A model generated the notes under the pieces. The model was not told where the DNA came from, did no database searches, and was given only the letters and a program-made list of their open reading frames with translations. A DNA stretch of 48,253 bases from Thermoplasmata archaeon (lineage in GTDB: Archaea > Thermoplasmatota > Thermoplasmata > Thermoplasmatales > Thermoplasmataceae): positions 1 through 48,253 of the forward strand of contig JAKAFX010000004.1 in assembly GCA_021817735.1 (NCBI GenBank), written 5' to 3'. Position 1 is the stretch's first letter. Every line of letters begins with the position of its first letter. Position numbers and translations under genes: made by a program. Shown here in pieces: positions 9,648 through 19,411 of this stretch.

Positions 9648-9794
9648 CTATATCTTCACTTAACCATAGATCAAAACAACGCGGTATCTCCCCACGAATG
9701 GTCTATACCGCCTTGTCGAAATTCACGTTTTGGTGTGATACCACTATCAGGAACTTGAATGTTAAATTTATCATAACCCGGGTGATTTCATTTG

Positions 9795-10454
9795 ATGACT
9801 TTTACCATAATAGTCAATTTCAAGCACTACAAGCAGGCTTCTGGCCCGAGAAGCGAAGATTTGCTCAGGAACCTTATTACGTGCAGGAAAAAGCCGGAGA
9901 CCAGTGTTTTATTCGCGGTTGGCCCGTCCGACCTGCGCAATGCTATTACAATAGCCCCAGGAAGGATAATTGCCCAGTCGGTCGACACCGTCTCCATGGG
10001 GGCGTTTACTGGCAGCCTCTCTGCTGAGTTTCTTCAGCAGGTAGGAATCTCGGGTTCCCTCTTGAACCATTCCGAGAAGCGGGTAGACAGGATCATTATC
10101 TCAAGACTTCTTGAAGGCGCAAAGGAAATGGGGTTCCCACTGTATATATGTGCGGAAAGTCTGGATGAAGTCAGATCATTCAGCGAAATGAAGCCAGATT
10201 TTATCGCTTATGAACCGCCAGAACTCATTGGAGGTGACGTGTCAGTGTCGAGTGCAAAGCCAGGTATCATATCCGAAGCGAGCGATATATGCCGGAAAAG
10301 CAATGTGAAACTATTAGTAGGAGCTGGCGTGAAAAACGCAGATGATGTACGCAGGTCCAGGCAACTTGGTGCCCAGGGGGTGCTTATTGCTTCAGGGATT
10401 GTGCTTTCAAGGGATCCAGCAACCGCGTTAAATTCATTAATAGAGGCTGCATAA
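9795..10454 (+). CDS. tpiA: Triosephosphate isomerase (archaeal type)
   Basis: IIVNFKHYKQ, AQSVDTVSMGAFTGS, LLNHSEKR, AYEPPELIGG, LLVGAGVKNADDV. Confidence 0.93.
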   Translation: MTFTIIVNFKHYKQASGPRSEDLLRNLITCRKKPETSVLFAVGPSDLRNAITIAPGRIIAQSVDTVSMGAFTGSLSAEFLQQVGISGSLLNHSEKRVDRIIISRLLEGAKEMGFPLYICAESLDEVRSFSEMKPDFIAYEPPELIGGDVSVSSAKPGIISEASDICRKSNVKLLVGAGVKNADDVRRSRQLGAQGVLIASGIVLSRDPATALNSLIEAA

Positions 10455-10465
10455 GGTTGGGTTAA

Positions 10466-11134
10466 ATGGCCAAGGATAAGGCGGAGCCCGTATTCGAGGA
10501 ACCTGAGTTTGATGAGAAAGAGTTCCTCCGCAGTGAGAAGGAGAGAGCCAAGGGCATAATCATAATATTCCTCATTGGGGCGCTTCTTGGGTTATTCTCC
10601 GGTTACCTTCTTACAATAGGGCTGTGGTACTTTGGAGTTCTTCTTTTCTTCGTCATTGCCCTTTTCCTGAGGCAGATTTTTGGGATCCTCGGAGTTCCAT
10701 TGCCAAAGAGGGCTTCACACTGGTTCTATCTCGTGATGGAGTACCTGATTATCTGGGTGGTTTTCTGGGTCATCTTCCTGAACCCTCCCCTTACAGTTGC
10801 ATCCGGCCCTCAGATTTCCAGTCCCCAGTTTCAGATGTCAGATGGAACATGGCACACATTGAACCAGAGTGGTTCAAACACCTATGTCATTTACAATGGG
10901 TATTACAATCTTGGGGTTCACGTTTCATACATGAAGGCAATCACGTCTTATTCAGTCAGCGAGAGCTTGGGAACAAGTGTGTATTCGCTCACTTCTACTT
11001 ACAATAATACTTCTGGCTACATCCAGTTCACGCTCCACGACGGAAAATTGATAAGCCAATCCGAACCTGCGGACATGACGATCACTGTATCAAGTGGGTC
11101 AATGAGCAACACAATGAATTTTGTCCTTATCTGA
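10466..11134 (+). CDS. Hypothetical membrane protein with an extracytoplasmic C-terminal domain
   Basis: Three TM-like segments followed by a polar Ser/Thr/Asn-rich domain; starts 12 nt after tpiA. Confidence 0.7.
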   Translation: MAKDKAEPVFEEPEFDEKEFLRSEKERAKGIIIIFLIGALLGLFSGYLLTIGLWYFGVLLFFVIALFLRQIFGILGVPLPKRASHWFYLVMEYLIIWVVFWVIFLNPPLTVASGPQISSPQFQMSDGTWHTLNQSGSNTYVIYNGYYNLGVHVSYMKAITSYSVSESLGTSVYSLTSTYNNTSGYIQFTLHDGKLISQSEPADMTITVSSGSMSNTMNFVLI

Positions 11135-11259
11135 ATTCTCACCCCTGTTCGTCCTTTGGACTTTCAGTTTTGGTGTGCCGAGCCTTATCCATTACCAGTC
11201 AACCTGTATCACGGGCCCATGAAAAGGCTAAATAAATCAAAGTCATCTCAGCAAACTGC

Positions 11260-11334
11260 GCAGGTGTAGTGTAGACTGGTCTAGCACGGAAGCCTTCCAA
11301 GCTTTCGACCCGGGTCCAAATCCCGGCACCTGCA
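11260..11334 (+). tRNA. tRNA-Gly (anticodon TCC)
   Basis: Acceptor GCAGGTG/CACCTGC, anticodon stem GAAGC/GCTTT with loop CTTCCAA (TCC), T-arm CCGGG-TCCAAAT-CCCGG. Confidence 0.93.
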
Positions 11335-11371
11335 TTAATATTGAAGGAAGATTCAGGCCATCCTTAAGCGC

Positions 11372-11392
11372 CAGGAACTGTGTCCTGTTTTT
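11372..11392 (+). terminator. Hairpin plus T-run downstream of tRNA-Gly
   Basis: CAGGA-ACTGTG-TCCTG-TTTTT. Confidence 0.4.
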
Positions 11393-11958
11393 ATAAAGTT
11401 GGATAATCGTTAATATCTGAACGTATGAATGCTATTTGATCAGGATCACTTTCATTAACCCTGTATCAAGCCTTAGCCTACCTTGAATGCCTCTATCAAA
11501 CCCCCGTCCTCTTCCAGATTTTATTATCTCTCACCACTGTGTCGTTGATTCTTTCTTGCCTTGTTCATTTTCCTTTTCGCACATCATGGGGTTCGCATGA
11601 GGCCTCTAACCCTGATAGACAGATCTTATTCTTCAAGCCATATGGACTCTCCGGCTTCTGGTTCACTGTTGACTGCATCTCCCCGTCATTAGGTGTTCAT
11701 TTAACTCCTAATTTCCATTTCTTTTCCTTGGACCGGCCACGGAATTCAGGCAGACCTGCTCCATGGATAGGCGTAGGGGTGGCAGAAGATTCACTCAATG
11801 GAAATCAGGATCAGAGATTTCCTTTGCGGCAGTGATCTCCCTGAAGAACTCAATATCAGGAAAGGGACATTCAGGCAATACTGTAAATGACCCTTGAGGT
11901 ATTCACGCTATCTTATGTTCTTGACACCCTGCAATTCGAAACGTACCTAATCTCTTCA

Positions 11959-13002
11959 TCACTTCATCTGTATGCTCACACCTTCTCTGCGTAACCCGTC
12001 CAGAATGTACCCTACTGTCCCGGGATCAGAAGATAGGTTCTCCGGGGGAACAAGACCGCTTAACTGGGGATTCTTTCTTACCCAGAGTGCAACTAGGGCT
12101 GCAGTATGACCCGTGAGTCTTGACATTGACGACTTGTCACCTGATCCTCTATCCCTGAGTTCAACCTTGTGGGTTTTCCTGCCACTTGATATCAGGTCGA
12201 GAATGCAGGTATCCCTTGGATCAGAGTACCTGGCGAGAACCGATTCGGTGACTTTCCTGGGTGAAGGATTGCCTGATTCCTCAAAAAATCCCAAGTCTCG
12301 CAAGACTTTCATTCGCTCTAAGTGACCTGGATATCTAAGGGTAATCTCCCTCAGTTCCCTGATCTTCAGAGTTTTCAGCATGGTTCTCAATCCGTCGGAA
12401 TAGAATCCCTCAAGTTTGCGGAACCCTGAAGGCTCATATTGGATCCTCTCTATCAGTGGATCCTTTTCCACGACCTTACCATCGAGGATTATCTTTGCAG
12501 TCCTTACATACTCATCAATAAGCCCTTCAACGCTCCAGGTTATGCTGTGCAAAAATGGTTCCTTTGGTTCCAATGGAAGCCCACCCACGAAGATGTCAAT
12601 AGATTCGGCCCCCAGTTGCCGAACCATATGCCCGGCAAGAATGTTTGAGAGACCCGGAGCAAATCCACAATCTGGGATGTAGAGTGAATCACCGGAGAGG
12701 TACCTGGAGAATTGCATGGGGTTCTCCTGATAGAAGGATACATCTACGACCTTCTTTCCAGACTCGAGCAATAAAGAGACAGTTTTCTCAGCAATGCTCC
12801 CAGGAAGCGCAACTACGAATAGGTCACTTTCAGAAAGTAGCGCTGGATTTTCGTGAATTGATCCTGCAAAAGTGCTGCATGAATTCCATCCTTTCAGGGC
12901 TGCAGGATTGGGATCCACCAGCAAGCAATCGCCATACTGGGCAAGGTATGTTGCAATCTCCTTTCCTATGTGGCCTGCACCAATAACCACGATGTCCCTC
13001 AT
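11959..13002 (-). CDS. Saccharopine dehydrogenase / lysine 6-dehydrogenase family oxidoreductase
   Basis: N-terminal Rossmann VIGAGHIGKEIATYLAQYGD; IPDCGFAPGLSNILAG; VGGLPLEPKEPF; TLRYPGHLERMKVLRDLGFF. Confidence 0.87.
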   Translation of the reverse strand: MRDIVVIGAGHIGKEIATYLAQYGDCLLVDPNPAALKGWNSCSTFAGSIHENPALLSESDLFVVALPGSIAEKTVSLLLESGKKVVDVSFYQENPMQFSRYLSGDSLYIPDCGFAPGLSNILAGHMVRQLGAESIDIFVGGLPLEPKEPFLHSITWSVEGLIDEYVRTAKIILDGKVVEKDPLIERIQYEPSGFRKLEGFYSDGLRTMLKTLKIRELREITLRYPGHLERMKVLRDLGFFEESGNPSPRKVTESVLARYSDPRDTCILDLISSGRKTHKVELRDRGSGDKSSMSRLTGHTAALVALWVRKNPQLSGLVPPENLSSDPGTVGYILDGLRREGVSIQMK

Positions 13003-13063
13003 GACTGGGTAATTGCCTAGATCTGAAAACAGTTTCTGCCAGTATGATTAGTGAAAGATAACA

Positions 13064-13084
13064 TTTATATCATACCAATGGTAT
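13064..13084 (+). promoter_or_regulatory. TATA-like element plus 13-bp palindrome in the lipase promoter
   Basis: TTTATAT at about 13064, then ATACCA-A-TGGTAT (13072-13084), just before the probable leaderless ATG at 13095. Confidence 0.45.
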
Positions 13085-13094
13085 ATTGCTATCC

Positions 13095-13997
13095 ATGGTA
13101 CTCACTAGCATGAAGTACACCAGTCTCGTTGTAGTAGTTGCTCTGTTCTTCCTTGGTATCTGGGCCCCAGTACACTCAGAGCCTACGCACTCTGCAACAG
13201 TGCCACTTTCTACCACCGCTTCCTCAGGCACATACGTGATCCTTGTTCACGGATACAATCCGGGCGATACCTCCGGTACTCCCAGCACAGGAACATGGAC
13301 CTGCGGTGTTAGCTTTGAGAGTCAACTGGTTTCTGCCGGGTACACAGTTGGTGTTGTTTCATACTATGGAGAGTTCACGATTGCATTCAGCAACGGATAT
13401 GCATACTCCAATTCATCCTTCTTTGGTACATCCAACACCCCGATCCAGAATATTGGCTCACAGCTGGGGATTGCAATATCAAAGATTTTCACATCGGGGA
13501 CCACCAGCGTAGACATAGTGGCTCACAGCATGGGCGGTCTAGTCACGCTCTATGCACTTGAGCACTATTACGATCCCCATATCGCGCTCAGGAATGTGAT
13601 TTTTATAGCCACACCATTCGGCGGGTCTCCCTTTGCTAGCGTTGCGCAGTTTCTGGGTTTGTCCGGTGTTGTCGGATGCGAAGCAAACCAGATGGTGAGC
13701 GGTTCTTCCTTCCTTACCGGGCTGCAGAATAATCTTGGAAATGCATACAGCAACTACCCCGGTTTTATCTGGACTGTCTTTGCGGGAAACTACGATCCCT
13801 GGTGGGGATACCTGTTCTTCAGCGGTGGAAATGATGGGGTAGTCTCTGTCAACTCTGCTGCGTATCTTGGCTACAACAGCATATATGTTTTCCCTGACCT
13901 CCATACAGGATCCCTTGACGGATATACCTGGTACGGAATCTCCTACTTCCAGGACCAGTCTGTAGCCAACACAATGCTCTCAGTCCTCGGAACTTGA
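13095..13997 (+). CDS. Secreted alpha/beta hydrolase (lipase-like)
   Basis: Signal peptide MKYTSLVVVVALFFLGIWAPVHS; YVILVHGYNPG; nucleophile elbow AHSMGG; C-terminal Asp/His region. The ORF track begins at TTG 13086; ATG 13095 or 13110 is more likely. Confidence 0.85.
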   Translation: MVLTSMKYTSLVVVVALFFLGIWAPVHSEPTHSATVPLSTTASSGTYVILVHGYNPGDTSGTPSTGTWTCGVSFESQLVSAGYTVGVVSYYGEFTIAFSNGYAYSNSSFFGTSNTPIQNIGSQLGIAISKIFTSGTTSVDIVAHSMGGLVTLYALEHYYDPHIALRNVIFIATPFGGSPFASVAQFLGLSGVVGCEANQMVSGSSFLTGLQNNLGNAYSNYPGFIWTVFAGNYDPWWGYLFFSGGNDGVVSVNSAAYLGYNSIYVFPDLHTGSLDGYTWYGISYFQDQSVANTMLSVLGT

Positions 13998-14088
13998 ATC
14001 GATTCCAGAGAGGACTGAGATAAATAATAACACCATTCCGGACTACGGAAAAAGCAAGGAAATATAGTTCGAATGGTTTTCCTACTCC

Positions 14089-15606
14089 ATGGTGGACCTT
14101 GACGGAGAATCCCTGACCATAGATCAGGTCATAGGGGTATCCTCGCGATTTGAAGAGGTCAGGATCGACGAAAGGGCTTGGGAAAGTGTTCTCAGGTCCA
14201 GGAAGACTATTGACGAGATCATTGCTTCTGGAAGGATTGCATATGGTGTTAATACCGGCTTTGGCAGCCTGCTAAACGTAAAGATAGGACCGGGGCAGGC
14301 TGTGCAACTCCAGGAGAACCTAATAAGGAGCCATTCGTCCGGTGTAGGAAATCCCCTATCCCAGGAGCACGTTAGAGCCATAATGCTGGTGAGGCTGAAC
14401 AGCCTTATCAGGGGATTCTCCGGAGTAAGCCAAGGTGTGGTTGAAAGCCTCGTTGCGACCCTCAACAGCGGCCTTTATCCAAAGGTCCCTGAGTATGGAT
14501 CAGTTGGGGCAAGTGGTGATTTGGCTCCTCTTGCGCATATAGCCCTTTCCCTTATGGGCGAGGGAAAATTCATAGTGAACGGTTCAGAGGTTTATGCGTC
14601 AGATGTACTGAGTGCCGCCGATATAAAGCCGATGCAACTAAGGGAAAAGGACGGAGTTGCATTCATAAATGGAACCTCGGCAATCTCTGGGATTCTTGCA
14701 GTCGAGATAGGAAAAGCCACAAGGCTGCTGGAAGAGAGCCTTGCTGCGGCTTCCATGTCTATGGAGGCCCTGAGAGCTACGCTGAGAGCTTTCTCTGACT
14801 CCGCAGTGGCTACCAGGAAACACCAGGGTCAGCGGGTGATTGCAAGAATGATTAGGGAAATCCTTGATGGAAGCAGGAACATTGAAAAGCATAGCTCCAC
14901 GAAGGTTCAGGATGCTTACACTGTGAGGTGCATTCCACAGGTATATGGTGCTGTGCTAGACACCGTGAACTACTCCTCGCTCGTGCTTTCAGACGAGATC
15001 AATTCAACGACGGATAACCCTATTGTAGTAGACGATGACGTGATCTCTGCAGGAAACTTCCACGGAGAACCAGTTGCTTTCATTTGCGATTTTCTCTCGA
15101 TTGCGCTTACTGATCTCGGCAACATGATCGAAAGGAGGATAGCAAGACTTGTGGATGATAAGCTTTCAGGCCTGCCGCCATTCCTTATTGCTGGATCCGG
15201 GCTTAACTCAGGGCTCATGATCCCACAATACACTGCAGCTGCCCTGTGCAATATGAACAAGGTTCTTTCCTTCCCGTCTTCTGCGGACACTATTCCTACA
15301 TCCGCAAACCAGGAAGATCATGTAAGCATGGGTATGAACGCGGCGCTTAAGCTTTCAAGAATAGTAGAGAACTTGGAGCGTATCATAGCAATAGAGTTCC
15401 TGGTGGCCAATCAGGGACTATATTTCATAGATGACGAAATTTCGCCTGCTGTAGTGGAACTCAGTGGGATGATCAGGAAACTTGTTCCCAGAATTGAATC
15501 CGACAGGCCTTTCAGCAATGACATAGAGAATATCATAAGAATTATGAGATCGGAGGAATTCAGAGATGCCGTCAAGAGAAGCGGCGCTAATCTTGTTCCA
15601 TGGTAA
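14089..15606 (+). CDS. hutH: Histidine ammonia-lyase
   Basis: MIO motif region GSVGASGDLAPLAHIALSLMGEG; YGVNTGFGSL; QDAYTVRCIPQVYG; TTDNPIV; SFPSSADTIPTSANQEDHVSMG. Confidence 0.95.
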   Translation: MVDLDGESLTIDQVIGVSSRFEEVRIDERAWESVLRSRKTIDEIIASGRIAYGVNTGFGSLLNVKIGPGQAVQLQENLIRSHSSGVGNPLSQEHVRAIMLVRLNSLIRGFSGVSQGVVESLVATLNSGLYPKVPEYGSVGASGDLAPLAHIALSLMGEGKFIVNGSEVYASDVLSAADIKPMQLREKDGVAFINGTSAISGILAVEIGKATRLLEESLAAASMSMEALRATLRAFSDSAVATRKHQGQRVIARMIREILDGSRNIEKHSSTKVQDAYTVRCIPQVYGAVLDTVNYSSLVLSDEINSTTDNPIVVDDDVISAGNFHGEPVAFICDFLSIALTDLGNMIERRIARLVDDKLSGLPPFLIAGSGLNSGLMIPQYTAAALCNMNKVLSFPSSADTIPTSANQEDHVSMGMNAALKLSRIVENLERIIAIEFLVANQGLYFIDDEISPAVVELSGMIRKLVPRIESDRPFSNDIENIIRIMRSEEFRDAVKRSGANLVPW

Positions 15607-15619
15607 GAGTGTGCAGTAA

Positions 15620-17632
15620 ATGTCAGAAAAAGAAAAGAAGATGAGTGTGGCAAAGGGTAAGCCGATAGCTCAGTCCATCCCGGGAGGTTTGCTTCCATCC
15701 ATTGTAGCTGCAAGAATTGATGGTACTCTAGTGGACCTTTCTTTTGTTCCAGATCATGAAGTTGAAGTGGAACTAATAAAAGCGGATTCAGAGGAAGGGC
15801 TACGCATATTGAGACATTCGGCAGCACACCTGACAGCACAGGCTGTCTTGTCATTGTACAGGAATGCTAAGCTTAATGCTGGACCCCCGACAGAAGATGG
15901 CTTCTACTATGATATCCAGATGGATCCCATCAGTTCCGAAGATCTGGGAAAAATCGAGGAGAAGATGAAGGAGCTTTCCGCCAGGAAGCTGAAGATAGAA
16001 CGCGTTGAGATGAGCCGCGAAGAACTCGAGAGGGAATTCTCCAATAACAAGTTCAAGCTCGACAAGATCGTTGCTAAGGTCAAGCCCGGCCATAAGTCTA
16101 CGGTGTACAGGCAGGGTGATTTCCAGGACTTCTGCACTGGACCCCATGTGCCGGATACGTCTTATCTTAGTGCGGTCAAGCTACTTTCAGTTGCTTCCAC
16201 TAATTACATGGGAGACGTGACCAAGGAGAAAATGGTCAGGATATATGGAACTGCATTTCCAGACAAAAAGTCTCTTGATCAGTTCCTGGCAATGAGGGAA
16301 GAGTCCATGAAAAGAGATCACCGGAAAATCGGACAGGAGATGGATCTCTTCACCTTCAATTCTGAGCGTGCTCCCGGTTTCCCGCTATATGCACCAAACG
16401 GGCAATGGATCCGTTCGAGGATGGTTGGGTTCATGAAGGACCTCAATGAGAGGTATGGATGGCAGGAAGTCTGGACACCCCACCTATTCAGAGACACTAT
16501 GTGGAAGCAATCCGGGCACTATGCAAAGTACAAAGACAATATGTACCTGTTCCAGCTGAGCGACGGGGATTCTTATGCCATAAAGCCAATGAACTGCCCT
16601 GGTCACATAACGATATTCGAGCGAACAATGTACAGCTACCGGGATCTCCCAGTGAAATACTTTGAAGCTGGAACTGTATATCGGTACGAAAAATCAGGTG
16701 AAGTAGGCGGCCTTACCAGGCCCAGAGCGTTCACAATCGATGATGGCCACGCATTCCTCCGCATGGACCAGATGGTCACCGAGATTGCCGCAGTACTCTC
16801 CATGGTTAAGGAAGCTTTTTCTGCATTCTTTCACAAGCCTGAAATGATATATGATCTCAGCGTTATAGACAAGGAGAACTATGACAATTACCTTATTTCC
16901 TATCACTGCAACAGTTGCGACAGCATTTCTGACATCCGGAAGGCGGCAGTGGAAGAACTCAAATGCCCCGTGTGTGGATCTACGGAACTTGAGCCGGATT
17001 TCAGCAGGTGGGATGCCGCAACAGAAGCACTAAAGAATGCCTTGGTGTCAAACGATATACCGTTCAAGGAATACCCGGGAGAAGCTGCTTTCTATGGCCC
17101 AAAGATCGACATTCACGTGAAGGATGCCTTGGGAAGGAGCTGGCAGCTTTCTACAGTACAGTTGGATTTCTTTATGCCAATCAACTTTGATTTGAACTTC
17201 ATCAACGAGCAGGGAAAAAAGGAGACTCCTGTGATGGTTCACAGAGCCATATATGGGAGTTATGAGAGATTCATGGTAATTCTCTTGGAGAGCTATGCTG
17301 GTAAACTACCAACTTGGATATCCCCTCTTCAGTGTTACGTTGTTCCTGTTAGCCAATCTTTTTCAGATTACGGCAGGAAGGTGGAGAAGGCCCTGAAAGC
17401 TAGAGGTATTCGTGCGATCTTAGATGACACCAACGAGACGATGAACAGGAAGATCAGGAACATAAGGAGGCAGCGGCCTTCATACATAGTTGTAGTGGGT
17501 GGCAAGGAATCTGAGACCAACACGGTGAGCGTCAGGAACAGGGAAGAGAAGCAGACCGTTTATGATCTGGAGAAGTTCATAGATGCCATCTCGAGGGAGA
17601 TTGATGAAAGGGAAATACAGCAGACACTCTAG
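15620..17632 (+). CDS. thrS: Threonyl-tRNA synthetase, bacterial-type architecture
   Basis: TGS-like N-terminus, editing-domain motifs RHSAAH and CTGPHVP, catalytic MNCPGH, TIDDGHAF, HRAIYGSYERF, C-terminal anticodon-binding domain. An alternative start is ATG 15641. Confidence 0.96.
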   Translation: MSEKEKKMSVAKGKPIAQSIPGGLLPSIVAARIDGTLVDLSFVPDHEVEVELIKADSEEGLRILRHSAAHLTAQAVLSLYRNAKLNAGPPTEDGFYYDIQMDPISSEDLGKIEEKMKELSARKLKIERVEMSREELEREFSNNKFKLDKIVAKVKPGHKSTVYRQGDFQDFCTGPHVPDTSYLSAVKLLSVASTNYMGDVTKEKMVRIYGTAFPDKKSLDQFLAMREESMKRDHRKIGQEMDLFTFNSERAPGFPLYAPNGQWIRSRMVGFMKDLNERYGWQEVWTPHLFRDTMWKQSGHYAKYKDNMYLFQLSDGDSYAIKPMNCPGHITIFERTMYSYRDLPVKYFEAGTVYRYEKSGEVGGLTRPRAFTIDDGHAFLRMDQMVTEIAAVLSMVKEAFSAFFHKPEMIYDLSVIDKENYDNYLISYHCNSCDSISDIRKAAVEELKCPVCGSTELEPDFSRWDAATEALKNALVSNDIPFKEYPGEAAFYGPKIDIHVKDALGRSWQLSTVQLDFFMPINFDLNFINEQGKKETPVMVHRAIYGSYERFMVILLESYAGKLPTWISPLQCYVVPVSQSFSDYGRKVEKALKARGIRAILDDTNETMNRKIRNIRRQRPSYIVVVGGKESETNTVSVRNREEKQTVYDLEKFIDAISREIDEREIQQTL

Positions 17633-17695
17633 ATTCCTAGTGAGCCTCCCCGCCCATTTCCTGGGCTGTCTTCCGGTTATACAGGCGGTGGGTTC

Positions 17696-18031
17696 ATGAC
17701 TGATTGCCTGATGTACAACATAATTCTTGAAAATTACCACCCATCTACGATCTGCGTTGAACTCTCATTGGTACCTGAATCACTTGATTATCTTTCCCGG
17801 ATCATTGACAGCCCGCATATCCTGGAAGAGATCCCTGAATTCATCGAGAAGTTTGCAAGGAAGGATGAGATCATGCCTACAGACCGCACAGTTGGTTTTG
17901 TTGTAGTGCATCAACCGAAGAAGAGTATGGCAATTTCCCTCGGAAAGGTGGACCAGGAAGTCAGGAACAGGATGAGAGAATCCTCTGACAGCTTTAGAAC
18001 CAAGAATTTCAACGTTGAACTTGATTTCTGA
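17696..18031 (+). CDS. Hypothetical protein
   Basis: Intact 111-aa ORF with protein-like composition, same strand just downstream of thrS; family not recognised. Confidence 0.55.
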   Translation: MTDCLMYNIILENYHPSTICVELSLVPESLDYLSRIIDSPHILEEIPEFIEKFARKDEIMPTDRTVGFVVVHQPKKSMAISLGKVDQEVRNRMRESSDSFRTKNFNVELDF

Positions 18032-18269
18032 TCTTCGAGTTGAAGGACAGAACCATAAGTTTCATTTTTGTCCTGATTCAGATCATCAGTTTATGAGGCA
18101 ACCGTAAATGGCCCCACACATGGCTGACCACATATGGGAGATATGCACTGGAAGCCTACAACTAAGAAGAAGAGAAATAGAATTAACCTGCCGACCAAGA
18201 CTAGCCGATCAGTCTGAATGCCAACCCAGGTTCTCCAAGAAATATTTTGACCTGTCTTGACACTTCATA

Positions 18270-18281
18270 AATTTATAAATA
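18270..18281 (+). promoter_or_regulatory. Archaeal TATA box for tatA-tatC
   Basis: AATTTATAAATA about 26 nt upstream of the tatA ATG (18302), consistent with a leaderless transcript. Confidence 0.6.
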
Positions 18282-18301
18282 AGAATTAACTATGTAGACG
18301 C

Positions 18302-18592
18302 ATGTTTGATTCGCCTACCGACTGGCTTATCATAATTGTCGTAGTGCTGGTCCTGTTTGGCGGTGCCAAGAAGATTCCAGAATTCGCAAGGAGCCTTGGA
18401 AAGGCTACAGGCGAGTTCAGTAGGGGAAAGATGGAGATCGAAAAGGAAATCAGGGCCGCAGCAGCAACTCCTACCACTGCAGCAGCACCGCAGAGTTCCA
18501 TAAAGGAAGCTGCAAAGAACCTTGGCATTGAGACCACAAACAAGACGGACGACGAACTTAAGAGAGAGATGTCGGAAAAGCTGAAGAGCTGA
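18302..18592 (+). CDS. tatA: Sec-independent translocase TatA/TatE-like
   Basis: Single N-terminal TM then FGGAKKIPEFARSLGKATGEF amphipathic helix. Confidence 0.92.
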   Translation: MFDSPTDWLIIIVVVLVLFGGAKKIPEFARSLGKATGEFSRGKMEIEKEIRAAAATPTTAAAPQSSIKEAAKNLGIETTNKTDDELKREMSEKLKS

Positions 18593-18595
18593 TGA

Positions 18596-19411
18596 ATGCT
18601 AGAGGAACTGGTAAACAATACTGATTTTCTCAGGCATCTCGAAGAGCTGAGGCACAGAGTAATTAGGATACTCTATTACTTCATATTTTTCTTCGTTTTT
18701 TTCCTAGACTTCCGGTTCAACTTCCTCACGTTGGGTGGCATTCCCGTGCCCTACCCTTATCCCAACTTCTTCGATAATTCAGGATCTCAGGTTCTCCGTC
18801 TGCTGGAAAGCCATGTGCTGCCCGCAAACGCTGTCCTCATAAACGTGAAGCCAACTGACAGCATAGTGGCAGACTTCTATGTGTGCATGTTCCTGTCACT
18901 GATTTTTTCTATGCCTGCCATTGCCTATCACATGTGGAGGTTCATAGCGCCTGGGCTGAAACCCAGCGAGACCATGACGATAAGATACATCGTGGTCCCT
19001 GCCACTTTCCTCTTCCTCCTGGGCTCTTTCATGGGACTGTGGATTGTTGCACCCGAACTTTTCCGGATATTCAACGATTTCAGCATAGGGCTGGGTGCCC
19101 TTGACAGCATGACCCCACTGTCGTTCGTCTCCTTCCTCCTTATCTATACCCTTGCCTTCGGGCTTTCCTTCGAAGTTCCGGTTTTCATGGTCGCACTTAC
19201 TAGGTTTGGAATGGTAACCTCGGATTACTGGTACAGGAACTGGAGATATGCAGTAGTAGCCTCCCTTGTTTTTGGAATGATTTTTTCCCCAGGAGTTACG
19301 GGATTCACGATGGTTGTGATGGCAGCGCCCATGATCGCCCTCTATTTCGCCGGGATCTACTTTGCAAGGCGAACCGAGAGGAACGTTTCACCTATTCCTG
19401 CCGCTGAGTGA
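18596..19411 (+). CDS. tatC: Sec-independent translocase TatC
   Basis: FLRHLEELRHRVIRILYYF; FYVCMFLSLIFSMPAIAYHMWRFIAPGLKPSE; six TM pattern; directly follows tatA. Confidence 0.95.
   Translation: MLEELVNNTDFLRHLEELRHRVIRILYYFIFFFVFFLDFRFNFLTLGGIPVPYPYPNFFDNSGSQVLRLLESHVLPANAVLINVKPTDSIVADFYVCMFLSLIFSMPAIAYHMWRFIAPGLKPSETMTIRYIVVPATFLFLLGSFMGLWIVAPELFRIFNDFSIGLGALDSMTPLSFVSFLLIYTLAFGLSFEVPVFMVALTRFGMVTSDYWYRNWRYAVVASLVFGMIFSPGVTGFTMVVMAAPMIALYFAGIYFARRTERNVSPIPAAE

Noticed and set aside
11539-11835. 98-aa plus-strand ORF in the intergenic region after tRNA-Gly
   Set aside because: Composition not protein-like (Phe/Ser/Pro/His rich low-complexity), no promoter or motif evidence.
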